In this document: positions 1 through 7,933 of the stretch, piece by piece
Layout: each line of letters begins with the position of its first letter
Numbering within the stretch: the stretch's first letter is position 1
Origin: Chitinophaga filiformis
GTDB taxonomy: Bacteria; Bacteroidota; Bacteroidia; Chitinophagales; Chitinophagaceae
Assembly: GCF_023100805.1 (NCBI RefSeq)
Contig: NZ_CP095855.1
Span: 2,459,001 to 2,523,000 of the forward strand
Reading direction: 5' to 3'
Length of the DNA stretch: 64,000 bases
Notes under the pieces: model-generated
The model's database searches: none
Told to the model about the DNA's origin: nothing
What the model saw: the letters and a program-made list of their open reading frames with translations, nothing else
Translations under genes and position numbers: made by a program

Positions 1-750
1 AACAGAAGAAATGTACCTGTCATCCCGGTAGATTCTGAGCATTCGGCCATTTTCCAGTGTCTGCTCGGCGAGTCGCTCACCAAAGTGGACAAGGTGATCC
101 TCACCGCTTCCGGTGGCCCTTTCCTGGGTAAAAAGCCGAACTTCCTCATCAACGTGAAGAAGGATCATGCGCTCCAGCATCCGAACTGGAGAATGGGCGC
201 CAAGATCACGATCGACTGTGCCACCCTTATGAACAAAGGCCTGGAGATGATCGAGGCCCGCTGGTTGTTCAATCTGCCGCCAGACAAGATCGAAGTGGTG
301 ATACATCCGCAGTCCATTATCCACTCCATGGTAGAGTTTGTGGACGGATCGCTGAAAGCGCAGCTGGGCGTGCCTGACATGAAGTTGCCGATACAATTTG
401 CATTAGGATTTCCGGAAAGACTCGCCAACGATTTCCCGAAATTCTCTTTCAAGAATAATCCTACGCTGACATTCGAACAACCGGATACCAAGACTTTCCG
501 TAACCTGGCCATCGCCATTGAGGCGATGCATAAAGGTGGGAATGCTGCCTGTGTAATGAATGCCGCTAATGAAGAAGTAGTACATGCCTTCCTGAAGAAC
601 AGGATCGGCTTCCTGCAGATGACGGAGGTGATCGAAGAGATCATGGCGAAGGTGCCGTTCGTTGAAAAACCTACCTTGCATGACTATTATGAAAGCGATC
701 AGGCTGCCAGGGAATACGCCAATTCTATGATCAATGCGATTGTAATTTAA
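1..750 (+). CDS. dxr: 1-deoxy-D-xylulose 5-phosphate reductoisomerase, 3' part
   Basis: C-terminal part of DXR, the cytosolic NADPH-dependent enzyme that turns 1-deoxy-D-xylulose 5-phosphate into 2-C-methyl-D-erythritol 4-phosphate, the committed step of the MEP isoprenoid pathway. The reading frame is open from base 1, so the N-terminal Rossmann part lies outside the window. The visible part opens with the hallmark PVDSEHSAIFQCL and continues with LTASGGPF, the metal/substrate loop WRMGAKITIDCATLMNKGLE, and VVIHPQSIIHSMVEFVDGS, all diagnostic of the family. The C-terminal four-helix domain ends normally. The gene next to it is rseP, a common order in Bacteroidota. Identity is very secure; only the start is missing because of the window edge. 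Confidence 0.97.
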   Translation, partial: NRRNVPVIPVDSEHSAIFQCLLGESLTKVDKVILTASGGPFLGKKPNFLINVKKDHALQHPNWRMGAKITIDCATLMNKGLEMIEARWLFNLPPDKIEVVIHPQSIIHSMVEFVDGSLKAQLGVPDMKLPIQFALGFPERLANDFPKFSFKNNPTLTFEQPDTKTFRNLAIAIEAMHKGGNAACVMNAANEEVVHAFLKNRIGFLQMTEVIEEIMAKVPFVEKPTLHDYYESDQAAREYANSMINAIVI

Positions 751-784
751 TATTACATTAACGCTGTACTGCAGTTGAACCGCC

Positions 785-792
785 TATATTTG
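785..792 (+). promoter_or_regulatory. candidate -7 element (TATATTTG) for rseP
   Basis: TATATTTG matches the Bacteroidota -7 consensus TAnnTTTG and lies 53 bases before the rseP start codon, between dxr and rseP. I see no clear TTTG at the -33 position, so this is a motif match only. It would give rseP a promoter of its own besides readthrough from dxr. Confidence 0.35.
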
Positions 793-844
793 CCGGACTA
801 TCTATAGATTATTAACATTATATATTTACGTCAGATTCATCTAC

Positions 845-2179
845 ATGACCACACAAGAAATATTGATAAAGGCCGGGCAGTTGATACTGTCGCTCTCAAT
901 ACTGGTAGTATTACATGAGCTTGGGCACTTTATCCCTGCCAAGCTTTTTAAAGCAAGGGTTGAAAAATTCTATCTGTTCTTTGATCCCTGGTTTTCCCTG
1001 TTTAAAAAGAAGAAAGGAGATACAGAATATGGGATAGGTTGGTTGCCCCTCGGCGGATATGTAAAGATATCCGGTATGGTGGATGAGAGCATGGACCGTG
1101 AGCAGATGGCCAAACCGCCTCAGCCCTGGGAATTCCGTTCTAAACCAGCCTGGCAGCGTCTGATCATTATGATAGGAGGTGTGACTGTGAACCTGATCCT
1201 GGGTTTCCTGATATACGCCATGATGCTGTGGCATTGGGGAGAGAGCTATCTGCCTACCAAGAACCTGACCTATGGTATCGCTGTAGATTCACTCGCACAA
1301 AGTATCGGTTTACGTGACGGGGATATGGTCCTGTCTGTTAATCACCAGCCCGTAGAGAACTTCAAAGCTATTCCTGCCGAGATCATCCTCCGTGAGGCTA
1401 CCAGCATCCAGGTAGAACGTGCCGGCAAACCGCTGGATATCAAGATCCCTGCCGGTTTTGTCCGTGAAATGATCAAAAAGAAGGGAACTCTGATGGAAGT
1501 ACGCATTCCTTTCACTGTGGATAGCGTATTACCGAAATCACCCGCTGAAAAAGCCGGTATCCGGAAAGGCGATAAGACCCTGACGGTGAATGGCCAGCCT
1601 GCTTCTTATTTTCATGAGTTCAAAAAAGCCTTACAGCCTTACAAAAATAAAACGATACCAATACAGGTATTACGTGACGGAGATACACTTAAGTTATTCC
1701 CCCAGGTATCTGAGAATGGTACTTTAGGTATGTTCCCGGCTAATCCTGTGAAGGATTTCAAATTTGCTACCCGTGAGTATACCTTCTTTGAGGCAATACC
1801 AGCAGGTTTTTCCAAATGTATCAGTACATTGGTGAAATATGTTCAGCAGCTCCGCCTGATCTTCGTATCCAAAGAGGTAAAGGCCAATGAGTCATTGGGA
1901 GGCTTTATGAGCATTGGCAACCTGTTCCCCGGCTATTGGGACTGGAGTTCCTTCTGGGAAATGACTGCCTTACTATCTATCATCCTGGCGTTCATGAATA
2001 TCCTGCCGATCCCGGCCCTCGATGGTGGTCACGTACTGTTCCTGCTGTACGAGATCGTTACCGGTCGTAAGCCAAGTGAGAAGTTCCTGGAATATGCGCA
2101 AATCATTGGTATGGTCATTCTCTTCAGCCTGCTGATATACGCGAATGGATTGGATGTCTGGAGGAACTGGTTTAAATAA
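845..2179 (+). CDS. rseP: RIP site-2 metalloprotease RseP
   Basis: Inner-membrane zinc metalloprotease of the site-2 protease family, which cuts transmembrane segments, typically of anti-sigma factors after a first periplasmic cut. The zinc-binding HELGH is at residues 24-28 in the first membrane helix. One or two PDZ domains follow at about 130-290 (GIRKGDKTLTVNGQPA is a PDZ core). The second catalytic motif, NILPIPALDGGH, is near residue 385 in a late helix. At 444 residues the length fits Bacteroidota homologs. It lies 94 bases behind dxr and ends at a strong terminator. The ATG at 845 suits the short cytoplasmic lead before helix 1. Confidence 0.95.
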   Translation: MTTQEILIKAGQLILSLSILVVLHELGHFIPAKLFKARVEKFYLFFDPWFSLFKKKKGDTEYGIGWLPLGGYVKISGMVDESMDREQMAKPPQPWEFRSKPAWQRLIIMIGGVTVNLILGFLIYAMMLWHWGESYLPTKNLTYGIAVDSLAQSIGLRDGDMVLSVNHQPVENFKAIPAEIILREATSIQVERAGKPLDIKIPAGFVREMIKKKGTLMEVRIPFTVDSVLPKSPAEKAGIRKGDKTLTVNGQPASYFHEFKKALQPYKNKTIPIQVLRDGDTLKLFPQVSENGTLGMFPANPVKDFKFATREYTFFEAIPAGFSKCISTLVKYVQQLRLIFVSKEVKANESLGGFMSIGNLFPGYWDWSSFWEMTALLSIILAFMNILPIPALDGGHVLFLLYEIVTGRKPSEKFLEYAQIIGMVILFSLLIYANGLDVWRNWFK

Positions 2180-2202
2180 TTGACGATCAATTTAAAATAA
2201 GA

Positions 2203-2230
2203 AAAAGAGGCCTTTACGGGCCTCTTTTTT
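2203..2230 (+). terminator. rho-independent terminator after rseP
   Basis: AGAGGCC at 2206-2212 pairs with GGCCTCT at 2219-2225 around a six-base loop; the flanking A run pairs with the following T run. It lies 24 bases after the rseP stop codon and closes the dxr-rseP unit. Confidence 0.9.
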
Positions 2231-2466
2231 TATGTGGTGAATTTGCTTCACGGCATTATTGAAAAGTTATCAGTTCAATTTTGCTTTCCTGGATCCAACC
2301 AGGTATGGATGCCCTGGATATAAGGCATGTTTGCGGCAGGTATAAAGCGTACTTTAGCGCTTCCCGATCCATCTGGGAAAAGTTTATTCTCCCGGCTATT
2401 GAATACAAATATCGGTCATTTATCCTGCATTACTCCTTACTGTGATGGAAATTCGTTAGAATGTCT

Positions 2467-2474
2467 TACCTTTG
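2467..2474 (+). promoter_or_regulatory. ssrA promoter -7 element (TACCTTTG)
   Basis: TACCTTTG is an exact match to the Bacteroidota -7 consensus TAnnTTTG. It lies 20 bases before the mature tmRNA 5' end, so transcription would begin a few bases before the processed end. No good TTTG is visible near -33. Confidence 0.65.
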
Positions 2475-2493
2475 TAAGCTGCGAAAGCAAACT

Positions 2494-2867
2494 GGGGTCG
2501 CCTGGTTTTGACAGCATAGATCTTTGAGAGTGTAAGCATGTCGTGCGTTGTATAATTAGCACGTAAATCTGAATATACAACCTTTAAATGGCGAATCTAA
2601 CTACGCCATGGCTGCCTAATCAGCGATTAGCGCACCCATTTTGGCCGCCGCAAGTTCCCGTCTGCTAGAACTGCCGCCGCCTAAATCAAAACCTTAGCGG
2701 AATAGGTACTCATGGTTTCTGTGAGTGGGTACCGAAACAACAACGGATAAGGACCAGGCTGGTTAGTTGCGCCCCTGGCATGGTTCCGACACAATAATGC
2801 GCAAATAAACATGTAGAAAGCTTTCGGCGAATATGTTTGGACGCGGGTTCGATTCCCGCCGACTCCA
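2494..2867 (+). ncRNA. ssrA: transfer-messenger RNA (tmRNA)
   Basis: tmRNA rescues stalled ribosomes together with SmpB and adds a degradation tag. The 5' end GGGGTCG (2494-2500) pairs with CGACTCC (2860-2866) to make the seven-pair acceptor stem with one G-U pair. The T-arm GCGGGTTCGATTCCCGC at 2843-2859 is intact. An internal frame at 2590-2619 encodes the tag. The 3' CCA is not encoded (the sequence goes A-C-A-T after the stem), so it must be added after transcription. It has its own promoter at 2467 and terminator at 2907. A short open frame at 2327-2527 overlaps the RNA and is not a gene. Confidence 0.97.
2590..2619 (+). other. tmRNA tag reading frame (GESNYAMAA)
   Basis: Reading from the resume codon GGC at 2590 gives G-E-S-N-Y-A-M-A-A and then TAA. 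With the alanine carried by tmRNA the tag is AGESNYAMAA. It ends in Ala-Ala and has the G-E-x-N-Y-A core known for Bacteroidota tags, which supports both the frame and the taxonomic guess. Confidence 0.9.
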
Positions 2868-2906
2868 CATCAGAAATCCCAGATGGGAGAAAAAGGGAAA
2901 ATATTT

Positions 2907-2941
2907 AACAGCTACTATAACAATGGTAGCTGTTTTATTTT
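2907..2941 (+). terminator. rho-independent terminator after ssrA
   Basis: AACAGCTAC (2907-2915) pairs perfectly with GTAGCTGTT (2926-2934) around a ten-base loop, followed by a T-rich stretch. It lies 40 bases after the tmRNA 3' end. Confidence 0.88.
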
Positions 2942-2968
2942 ATAGATGATCTCCTGATAAAATACTAG

Positions 2969-3475
2969 TTATACTCCTTGTAAATTCATCGCATGTTGAT
3001 ATGACACCGTTTCCTTCAGGCCATCACAATCCTCTGGGTATATAATCGGCTGATCTGAAAGAGTTGCGCGTTCCTTTTCCGTGGAGTAATTGTATGGAAA
3101 TCTTCCTTTAAATGCCGATTCCTTGTGATACAGAATTTTAATAGCTGTGGTTACCTTCGTGCTACGAAAGCTGATACCATTGCAAACAAGATATTCAGGA
3201 AAGATGATGGAAATTAGCTTTCTCTTAATTTGAATATTCCCTTCTTCATAGATATGATGAAGATTGGAGAATAGCGATAAACAGCTCTTTGCAACGTCTG
3301 AAAACCTGCTCTTTTTTTTGGCAAGTATTGATCAGATCACATAGAATAGTTATTTGATTTTGGGATCAGTTTTGATTGCTTTAAAGTCTGCGCTATCGAT
3401 ATCTCGATGCAAAAGTAGTTCCGGGCTTTTTCTATTTTGTTGTTTAGTTCATAAACTTTCTTTGTCAAATTGGTT
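2969..3475 (-). pseudogene. remnant of a serine recombinase (resolvase/integrase type), C-terminal part
   Basis: No intact gene is here, but the minus strand reads as a broken protein. The final part, open to the stop at 2969, gives LHHIYEEGNIQIKRKLISI followed by IFPEYLVCNGISFRSTKV. This resembles the tail of large Bacteroidota serine recombinases, where a coiled-coil region is followed by a LY...D-x-x-KR-x-x-x-x-x-x-FPE-x-x-x-x-D pattern. Upstream, in two other frames, lie ELNNKIEKARN and LHRDIDSADFKAIK, which fit the coiled-coil repeat before it. At least two frameshifts and one stop break it, and the catalytic N-terminal domain is absent. It begins about 100 bases behind ssrA, a common attachment site of integrating elements. 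The family call is from memory of the pattern, not from a search. Confidence 0.55.
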
Positions 3476-3563
3476 CATTCTTGACGTCATTAAGAACAGT
3501 GATACGGGCAAGTATGAAGAGTAGATTTGAAACTTACTATATCATTATTTAAAAAGCACAAAT

Positions 3564-3665
3564 ATGGGAACAGAATTTTTCTCAGAAGAGCAGCTGACAA
3601 TTGTTGAGGAACTATCGGCGGTGCTGCAAAACTGTAAGGAAGCGGCTGATGGACAGTCTGCCTAA
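3564..3665 (+). CDS. possible 33-residue peptide
   Basis: Short frame ATG to TAA giving a peptide that starts MGTEFFSEEQLTIVEEL and is acidic and helix-like. It faces the end of the oxidoreductase gene and lies in AT-rich sequence beside the recombinase remnant. I do not recognise it. It may be the start of a lost gene or chance; there is no clear promoter. Confidence 0.2.
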   Translation: MGTEFFSEEQLTIVEELSAVLQNCKEAADGQSA

Positions 3666-3716
3666 AGATATACTAATTTGATTCTTGAAATAGTTTTAGG
3701 TTCCTAATTGCCCTTC

Positions 3717-4736
3717 TCATGGTTTCAATAATATTTTTCCTGCCGGACGCTCGTTTAGCAAGTACTGATGGGCTTCTTCAGCTTCATTAAGCATAAATAT
3801 TTTAGCGATTGGGGGCGCTATTTTTTCGTTGGCCAAAAGAATGATAATCTCTTGTAGGACTTCACGTAGTGCCTTGGTTCTAGAAGTAGTGACGTAGAGT
3901 TTTACGTGTTTTTTTTGGAAGCTTAATTTAAGCAGCAATAACGGAAGCATCGCCTTGATTAGCTTCCAAAATGGCGAACCATTTCCATTGATAGCAGAAC
4001 CGATACCAAAGGAAACAAGGGTACCACCGGAACGAACTACTTTAAATGATCTGAAGAGTTGAGACCCACCTATAGGATCTAAAACTGCGTCGATATTCGC
4101 CTTTCTTTTTCTGATGAATTCAACAAAGTCGTTACTTTGGTAATCAATGGCGGTTGCTCCTTCCTGCTTTACGGCATTAATTTTTTTAGCTGAAACGGTT
4201 CCATAGGCTTCTATACCTAGGTATTTGCAGAGCTGGAGTACCGCTAACCCTATTCCCCCTCCGGCCCCATGTATCAATACACTATCGCCTTTTTTGAGTT
4301 TTGCTACATTTACCAGTAATTGGTAGGCCGTGGTATAGTTCAACACCGATGCAGCAGCAGCTTCCGGTTTTATCGAACTGGGGAGCAATATCAGCTCTGT
4401 AACCGGGAGCGTAATGTAAGTCGTATACCCCCCGGTCAATGTCAAGCCTGCAACCCTATCCCCCTTTTTGAAATTCACGACACCTTCGCCGGTAGAGATA
4501 ATGATTCCAACAATGTCGTAACCTGGCACCATGGGAAATTTACCGGGACTGATACCCTTTCTGAATAGGATATCACCCATGGCCACACCGCAATATTCAA
4601 CACGGACGAGTACCTCTCCGATTTTAGGAGATAGAATCTGTTCTTTTATAATACTTAATTCAGCGTATTTGCCAGGATTTTTTATGGCCACTCGATGATT
4701 AACCTGATTACTGATAATATTTGTTGACTCTGACAT
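3717..4736 (-). CDS. zinc-free alcohol dehydrogenase / quinone oxidoreductase (MDR family)
   Basis: Cytosolic NAD(P)H-dependent medium-chain dehydrogenase/reductase of the quinone-oxidoreductase type, 339 residues. The N-terminal GroES-like domain shows EVLVRVEYCGVAMGDILFRKG and the FPMVPGYDIVGII core; the structural zinc cysteines of true alcohol dehydrogenases are absent. The nucleotide-binding Rossmann motif HGAGGGIG is at residues 156-163. The substrate is unknown. It is the second gene of a leftward pair with the DUF2147 gene (12-base gap), facing away from an HxlR regulator. HxlR proteins often control oxidoreductases that answer quinone, aldehyde or oxidative stress, so a detoxifying role is a fair inference. 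Confidence 0.88.
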   Translation of the reverse strand: MSESTNIISNQVNHRVAIKNPGKYAELSIIKEQILSPKIGEVLVRVEYCGVAMGDILFRKGISPGKFPMVPGYDIVGIIISTGEGVVNFKKGDRVAGLTLTGGYTTYITLPVTELILLPSSIKPEAAAASVLNYTTAYQLLVNVAKLKKGDSVLIHGAGGGIGLAVLQLCKYLGIEAYGTVSAKKINAVKQEGATAIDYQSNDFVEFIRKRKANIDAVLDPIGGSQLFRSFKVVRSGGTLVSFGIGSAINGNGSPFWKLIKAMLPLLLLKLSFQKKHVKLYVTTSRTKALREVLQEIIILLANEKIAPPIAKIFMLNEAEEAHQYLLNERPAGKILLKP

Positions 4737-4748
4737 TAGGTGTGTTCT

Positions 4749-5198
4749 TTATTTCACCCTATTAAAGGATACTGTTTTACCTAAAAGAGATATTCCGATA
4801 TATCCACGGACAAGCATCACGTCCTGGTTCTTCAGTTTAATGGTACAACTGTACGTTTTACCACTTTTAATGTCATAGATCTTGCCGTCAGACCATTCAT
4901 CTTTATCAAACCTGAAATGCTCAAGTATTGTCAGGTCTTTGAGAAAGCGCTCACGCAGATTGACATTTGTATTATTGACGTCTTTTTTTGAAGTCTTACC
5001 ATCAGCTTCATACATATCTTTTGACCAAATCATCTTGCCAAAAAATTCTCCGTGCTGTTTGTAAAGTCTGATCTTCGATTCCCCGTTTTCCATAGCCCAG
5101 GTACCAATTATTTCATCACCGGTCTTAGTTTGTCCTAAAGCCGTGTTCCATAATAAAACAGCCAACAGCAGTGCTCCTAAAAAGATTTTTGTTTTCAT
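4749..5198 (-). CDS. secreted DUF2147 family protein
   Basis: 149 residues with a signal peptide (hydrophobic stretch up to about NTALGQ at residue 23). The mature part begins GDEIIGTWAMENGESKIRLY and has FFGKMIW, GKIYDIKSGKTYSCTIKL and L-x-V-R-G-Y-I-G-x-S-L-L-G, the pattern of DUF2147, a small lipocalin-like periplasmic domain of unknown function. It is the first gene of the leftward unit with the oxidoreductase and is preceded by a TACTTTTG promoter element and two palindromes, so it is probably controlled by the divergent HxlR regulator. Confidence 0.82.
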   Translation of the reverse strand: MKTKIFLGALLLAVLLWNTALGQTKTGDEIIGTWAMENGESKIRLYKQHGEFFGKMIWSKDMYEADGKTSKKDVNNTNVNLRERFLKDLTILEHFRFDKDEWSDGKIYDIKSGKTYSCTIKLKNQDVMLVRGYIGISLLGKTVSFNRVK

Positions 5199-5213
5199 AT
5201 TTTATTGTTCTTT

Positions 5214-5221
5214 CAAAAGTA
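5214..5221 (-). promoter_or_regulatory. -7 element (TACTTTTG) of the DUF2147-oxidoreductase unit
   Basis: On the minus strand the sequence reads TACTTTTG, an exact TAnnTTTG match, 15 bases before the DUF2147 start codon. The expected -33 region falls at about 5241, exactly where the first operator palindrome starts, which suggests repression by occlusion. Confidence 0.6.
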
Positions 5222-5241
5222 AATACATTTGGTAATCATTG

Positions 5242-5271
5242 GTTACTAGTAATCTAAAGGTTACCTGTAAC
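5242..5271. promoter_or_regulatory. paired palindromic operators for the HxlR regulator
   Basis: Two copies of a 12-base palindrome lie between the divergent genes: GTTACTAGTAAT at 5242-5253 and GTTACCTGTAAC at 5260-5271. Their starts are 18 bases apart, so they sit on roughly the same face of the helix. Winged-helix dimers of the HxlR family bind such short inverted repeats next to their own gene. The assignment is inference from position and symmetry. Confidence 0.55.
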
Positions 5272-5289
5272 ATTTAGATCACTAGTATA

Positions 5290-5658
5290 ATGGAAATGGA
5301 AAAGTGTTTAAAAAAGATTGATGAAAGAACAGTCGAAAAGCTGATCCAAAGAGTCGGTGATGCACTCTTTGTTCTTGGTGGAAAGTGGACGCTTAGGATC
5401 ATCATAGCTTTGTATAATGGCAGTAAGCGATTTAGTGAGCTCCGGCGTGCGGTCAATGGAATTTCGGCAAGAGTGTTATCTAATGAATTGAAGGATTTGG
5501 AAATGAATGGATTTCTTAAGCGTGTCGTCGACAACGAAGGCTTTTCGGGTACAGTGTCCTATGAATTGACCGATTACAGTTTTACCTTGGAGGAGGTCGT
5601 TTTGGCCCTAAGCAGTTGGGGAGAAAAGCATCTGGAGACGATAAAAAAATCACTGTAA
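5290..5658 (+). CDS. HxlR family transcriptional regulator
   Basis: DNA-binding winged-helix regulator of 122 residues. A cysteine near the N-terminus (C6) is followed by LGGKWTLRIIIALYNGSKRF, then SELRRAVNGISARVLSNELKDLEMNGFL, the recognition-helix region typical of HxlR. It is transcribed away from the DUF2147/oxidoreductase pair with 91 bases between them, and the paired palindromes there are its likely target. The conserved Cys suggests sensing of reactive electrophiles or oxidants, as in HypR and QorR type members, but this is not shown by the sequence alone. Confidence 0.93.
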   Translation: MEMEKCLKKIDERTVEKLIQRVGDALFVLGGKWTLRIIIALYNGSKRFSELRRAVNGISARVLSNELKDLEMNGFLKRVVDNEGFSGTVSYELTDYSFTLEEVVLALSSWGEKHLETIKKSL

Positions 5659-5687
5659 AGGCAATCACCTATTAGCAACGCCCAGGA

Positions 5688-5727
5688 ACGGGAACAATAC
5701 AGTGAAATGTGTAGTTTCCGTTTTTTT
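5688..5727 (+). terminator. probable terminator after the HxlR gene
   Basis: ACGGGAAC (5688-5695) pairs with GTTTCCGT (5714-5721) with one G-U pair and an 18-base loop, followed by a run of seven T. It lies 30 bases after the stop codon. The large loop lowers confidence. Confidence 0.5.
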
Positions 5728-5761
5728 ATTTTGCCAAACCTGCACCTGACTAACCAGACAC

Positions 5762-6063
5762 CGGAACACTGCATTTTTTCCGGCATTTGAAGGCATTACT
5801 ACTTACGTCTGGTTACTAAGCAATATTATCGCAAAGACCAGGTACAATTGATAGATGCCAGCCGACGTTATCGTAAACTGCACGAAAACCCGGGCAATAA
5901 AAACTGCGAATTTGCACCTGAGCATATAAGGGAGATAATGGACGTATATGAGCGAATGTTGGCTGTTTATCCCGATCAATGGCAATTCCTTACAACCATA
6001 CAAAAGGCCAGGGTAGCAACCTTGGATGATCAATTAAAGGCTACTGCATTTTCCTGTATGTAG
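5762..6063 (+). pseudogene. hsdM: remnant of a type I restriction-modification methylase subunit (HsdM), C-terminal part
   Basis: Two neighbouring frames together spell the end of an N6-adenine methylase subunit of a type I restriction system. The first gives EGITTYVWLLSNIIAKTR (from about 5789), matching the N-T-G-I-x-T-Y-I-W-x-L-x-N family motif. After a one-base frameshift near 5838 the second gives VQLIDASRRYRKL and then a helix ending EHIREIMDVYERM, matching the V-Q-L-I-D-A block and the following helix. The catalytic NPPY part and the FGYRRI-type end are missing, and no hsdS or hsdR is near. It is therefore debris of a lost system, not a 71-residue gene. Confidence 0.68.
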
Positions 6064-6161
6064 CCTCAGACTTGCCAGGATCACTGAGACCTCTGCTCAT
6101 GATAAATAGCCGGTAAAGGAAGACGCCTGCCAGGCGCAGCTGGTAGCCCGCCATCAATTTA

Positions 6162-6884
6162 TCACTTACTTAAAATTTTCCTTGTTACAAATTCATTAAA
6201 GAAATGATCCCTGTAAATATTGCCGATCGGTATTTCGTTTTTCCCTATGTATACCGTATTGTTATCGACAGAATCTATGTTGTTTACATTGATGATGTAA
6301 GATTTACTGACCCTGACAAAAAAGCTTTTTGGAAGCAGGTCATGAATAGTTTTAATATTCATTAGGGTGATCACTTTTTGATTTGCTAAATAAATGATCA
6401 CATAATCTTTTAAGCCTTCAATGTAAAGTATATCGCTGAAATGAACTTTGAATATCCTTCGTTCTGATTTTACAAAAAAATAATCATTGGTTATGTTTTC
6501 TATGTTGCTGTTGGTATGATCAGTATGGAATAATTTACAATACGTCTGTGCCTTTTCAACCGCTTTTTGAAAGCGCTCCGGTTTTACAGGTTTGATCAAA
6601 TAATCAATAGCGTCTACGTCATAACTTTCGGAAGCAAATTCATGAAAAGCTGTAGTAAACACCACTAAGGTGGTTTTGGGAATGGTTTTGGCAAATTCGA
6701 TACCATTCACTCCCGGCATTTGAATATCAAGGAATATCAGATCTACAGCATTTTTTCCCAGGAAAGCTTTAGTGGCTTCTGCTCCGTTAAACGAGCCTAT
6801 CACCTCCAGATTTTCTGTCTGTTGAACCAGTTTTTCGATAGCTTTTCTTGCCAATGGCTCATCATCTACGATTATACAGTTCAT
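6162..6884 (-). CDS. LytTR response regulator
   Basis: 240-residue cytosolic response regulator. The receiver domain (1-120) starts MNCIIVDDEPLARKAIEKLV, has the phosphoacceptor aspartate D53 in FLDIQMPG, a TTAFHEFA switch region and the conserved lysine in LIKPVKPERF. The C-terminal LytTR DNA-binding domain (about 140-240) has FFVKSERRIFKVHFSDILYI and FVRVSKSYIINVNNI. Its start overlaps the end of the kinase gene by four bases, so the two are co-translated as a two-component pair. The TonB receptor/DUF4249/PAP2 genes beginning at 8405 are divergent to it and are candidate targets. Confidence 0.93.
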   Translation of the reverse strand: MNCIIVDDEPLARKAIEKLVQQTENLEVIGSFNGAEATKAFLGKNAVDLIFLDIQMPGVNGIEFAKTIPKTTLVVFTTAFHEFASESYDVDAIDYLIKPVKPERFQKAVEKAQTYCKLFHTDHTNSNIENITNDYFFVKSERRIFKVHFSDILYIEGLKDYVIIYLANQKVITLMNIKTIHDLLPKSFFVRVSKSYIINVNNIDSVDNNTVYIGKNEIPIGNIYRDHFFNEFVTRKILSK

Positions 6885-7933
6885 TTTTTTAGATTTAAAA
6901 GTAAGGTAACGCAGTACGTCTCCTGATTGTCTTCTATTTTCAAAGTATGTGAGGACGGGAACAGCAATTCTAATCTTCTTTTGACATTTGCCAGACCTAG
7001 TCCTCCTGACTTATTAACAGCTTTCACCGCGGGTTTCGAGTTTACGCATTTAAAAAAAAGCCCATTGTGGCCCACATCAAAATATAAATTCAGATAGGAT
7101 AACTTCGCTGAGTCGTTATTATGCTTTACGGCATTTTCGACAAATGATATAAATAATAAGGGAGGCACCTGAACTCCGCTCAATTCACCTTCTTTGGATA
7201 TTAAAAAACTGAAATTATCCCGTCTTATTTTCTCCAGGTTCAGGAAATCTTCTAAAAAATGGATCTCCGAAGTTAACAGGACTTTATCTCTTGAGCTGTC
7301 ATAAAGCTGATAGCGAAGCAGATCACTTAGTTTCACCAATACCTGCGAAGCTTTTTGCGGATCATCCTCAATCAATACGTTGGCATTGTTGAGCGTATTA
7401 AAAAGGAAATGCGGATTGATCTGATTCTTGAGCTGTTCCAGTTCACTATTGGTGTTAGCTAATGCCAGGTCATGGATCAGCTGCGCATCAGATATCCACC
7501 GCTGAAATAACTTAATTGCTGCCGATGCTATGATAAGCACCATAGTCATAAAGGAAAAAGTAAAAAAGTTAATGTTGTCGTCCTCGTTAGGCAATAGATT
7601 ACGTTTAAAGGAAACAGCAAAAACTTCGTGAATATAATACGAAATGACCATGCCTGAAAGCACAAAAAGACCATAGCTCAGGTATTTGTTTCTGAACAAA
7701 AATCTGGGAACAAAGAAATACATGTTACTGTAGGCTATCAGGATTATCTGAAAAAAAACGACCAGTCTGTTATATGTCTCAAAAGGTTCTACATAGTCCG
7801 CCGGACTGTAATATAGAACAACAAGACAAAAGATGATCAGTAAGATATGTCGCAGAAAACGGTATTTTTCTGAAATAATTAACTGAAGCATCCAATTAGC
7901 ATCCATAGTTTCTTCATGTAAAGGTTTACCCAT
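6881..7933 (-). CDS. LytS-type sensor histidine kinase
   Basis: Inner-membrane histidine kinase of the His_kinase/LytS family. Four or five hydrophobic segments fill the N-terminal third (for example RHILLIIFCLVVLYY and YGLFVLSGMVISYYI). A short coiled coil leads into NQINPHFLFNTLNNANVLIE, whose His is the phosphorylated residue. The C-terminal ATPase domain shows FVENAVKHN (N-box) and GGLGLANVKRRLELLF (G-box). I chose the ATG at 7933; a longer TTG start at 7993 adds a charged stretch that looks non-coding, and the ATG at 7906 is also possible. It overlaps the response regulator by four bases. The signal is unknown. Confidence 0.9.
   Translation of the reverse strand: MGKPLHEETMDANWMLQLIISEKYRFLRHILLIIFCLVVLYYSPADYVEPFETYNRLVVFFQIILIAYSNMYFFVPRFLFRNKYLSYGLFVLSGMVISYYIHEVFAVSFKRNLLPNEDDNINFFTFSFMTMVLIIASAAIKLFQRWISDAQLIHDLALANTNSELEQLKNQINPHFLFNTLNNANVLIEDDPQKASQVLVKLSDLLRYQLYDSSRDKVLLTSEIHFLEDFLNLEKIRRDNFSFLISKEGELSGVQVPPLLFISFVENAVKHNNDSAKLSYLNLYFDVGHNGLFFKCVNSKPAVKAVNKSGGLGLANVKRRLELLFPSSHTLKIEDNQETYCVTLLLNLKK

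Noticed and set aside
2327..2527. 66-residue open frame
   Set aside because: It runs into the tmRNA 5' end, crosses the ssrA promoter and has no protein-like features.
5848..6063. 71-residue frame as an independent gene
   Set aside because: Its sequence continues a methylase pattern from the neighbouring frame, so it is part of a broken hsdM, not a gene.
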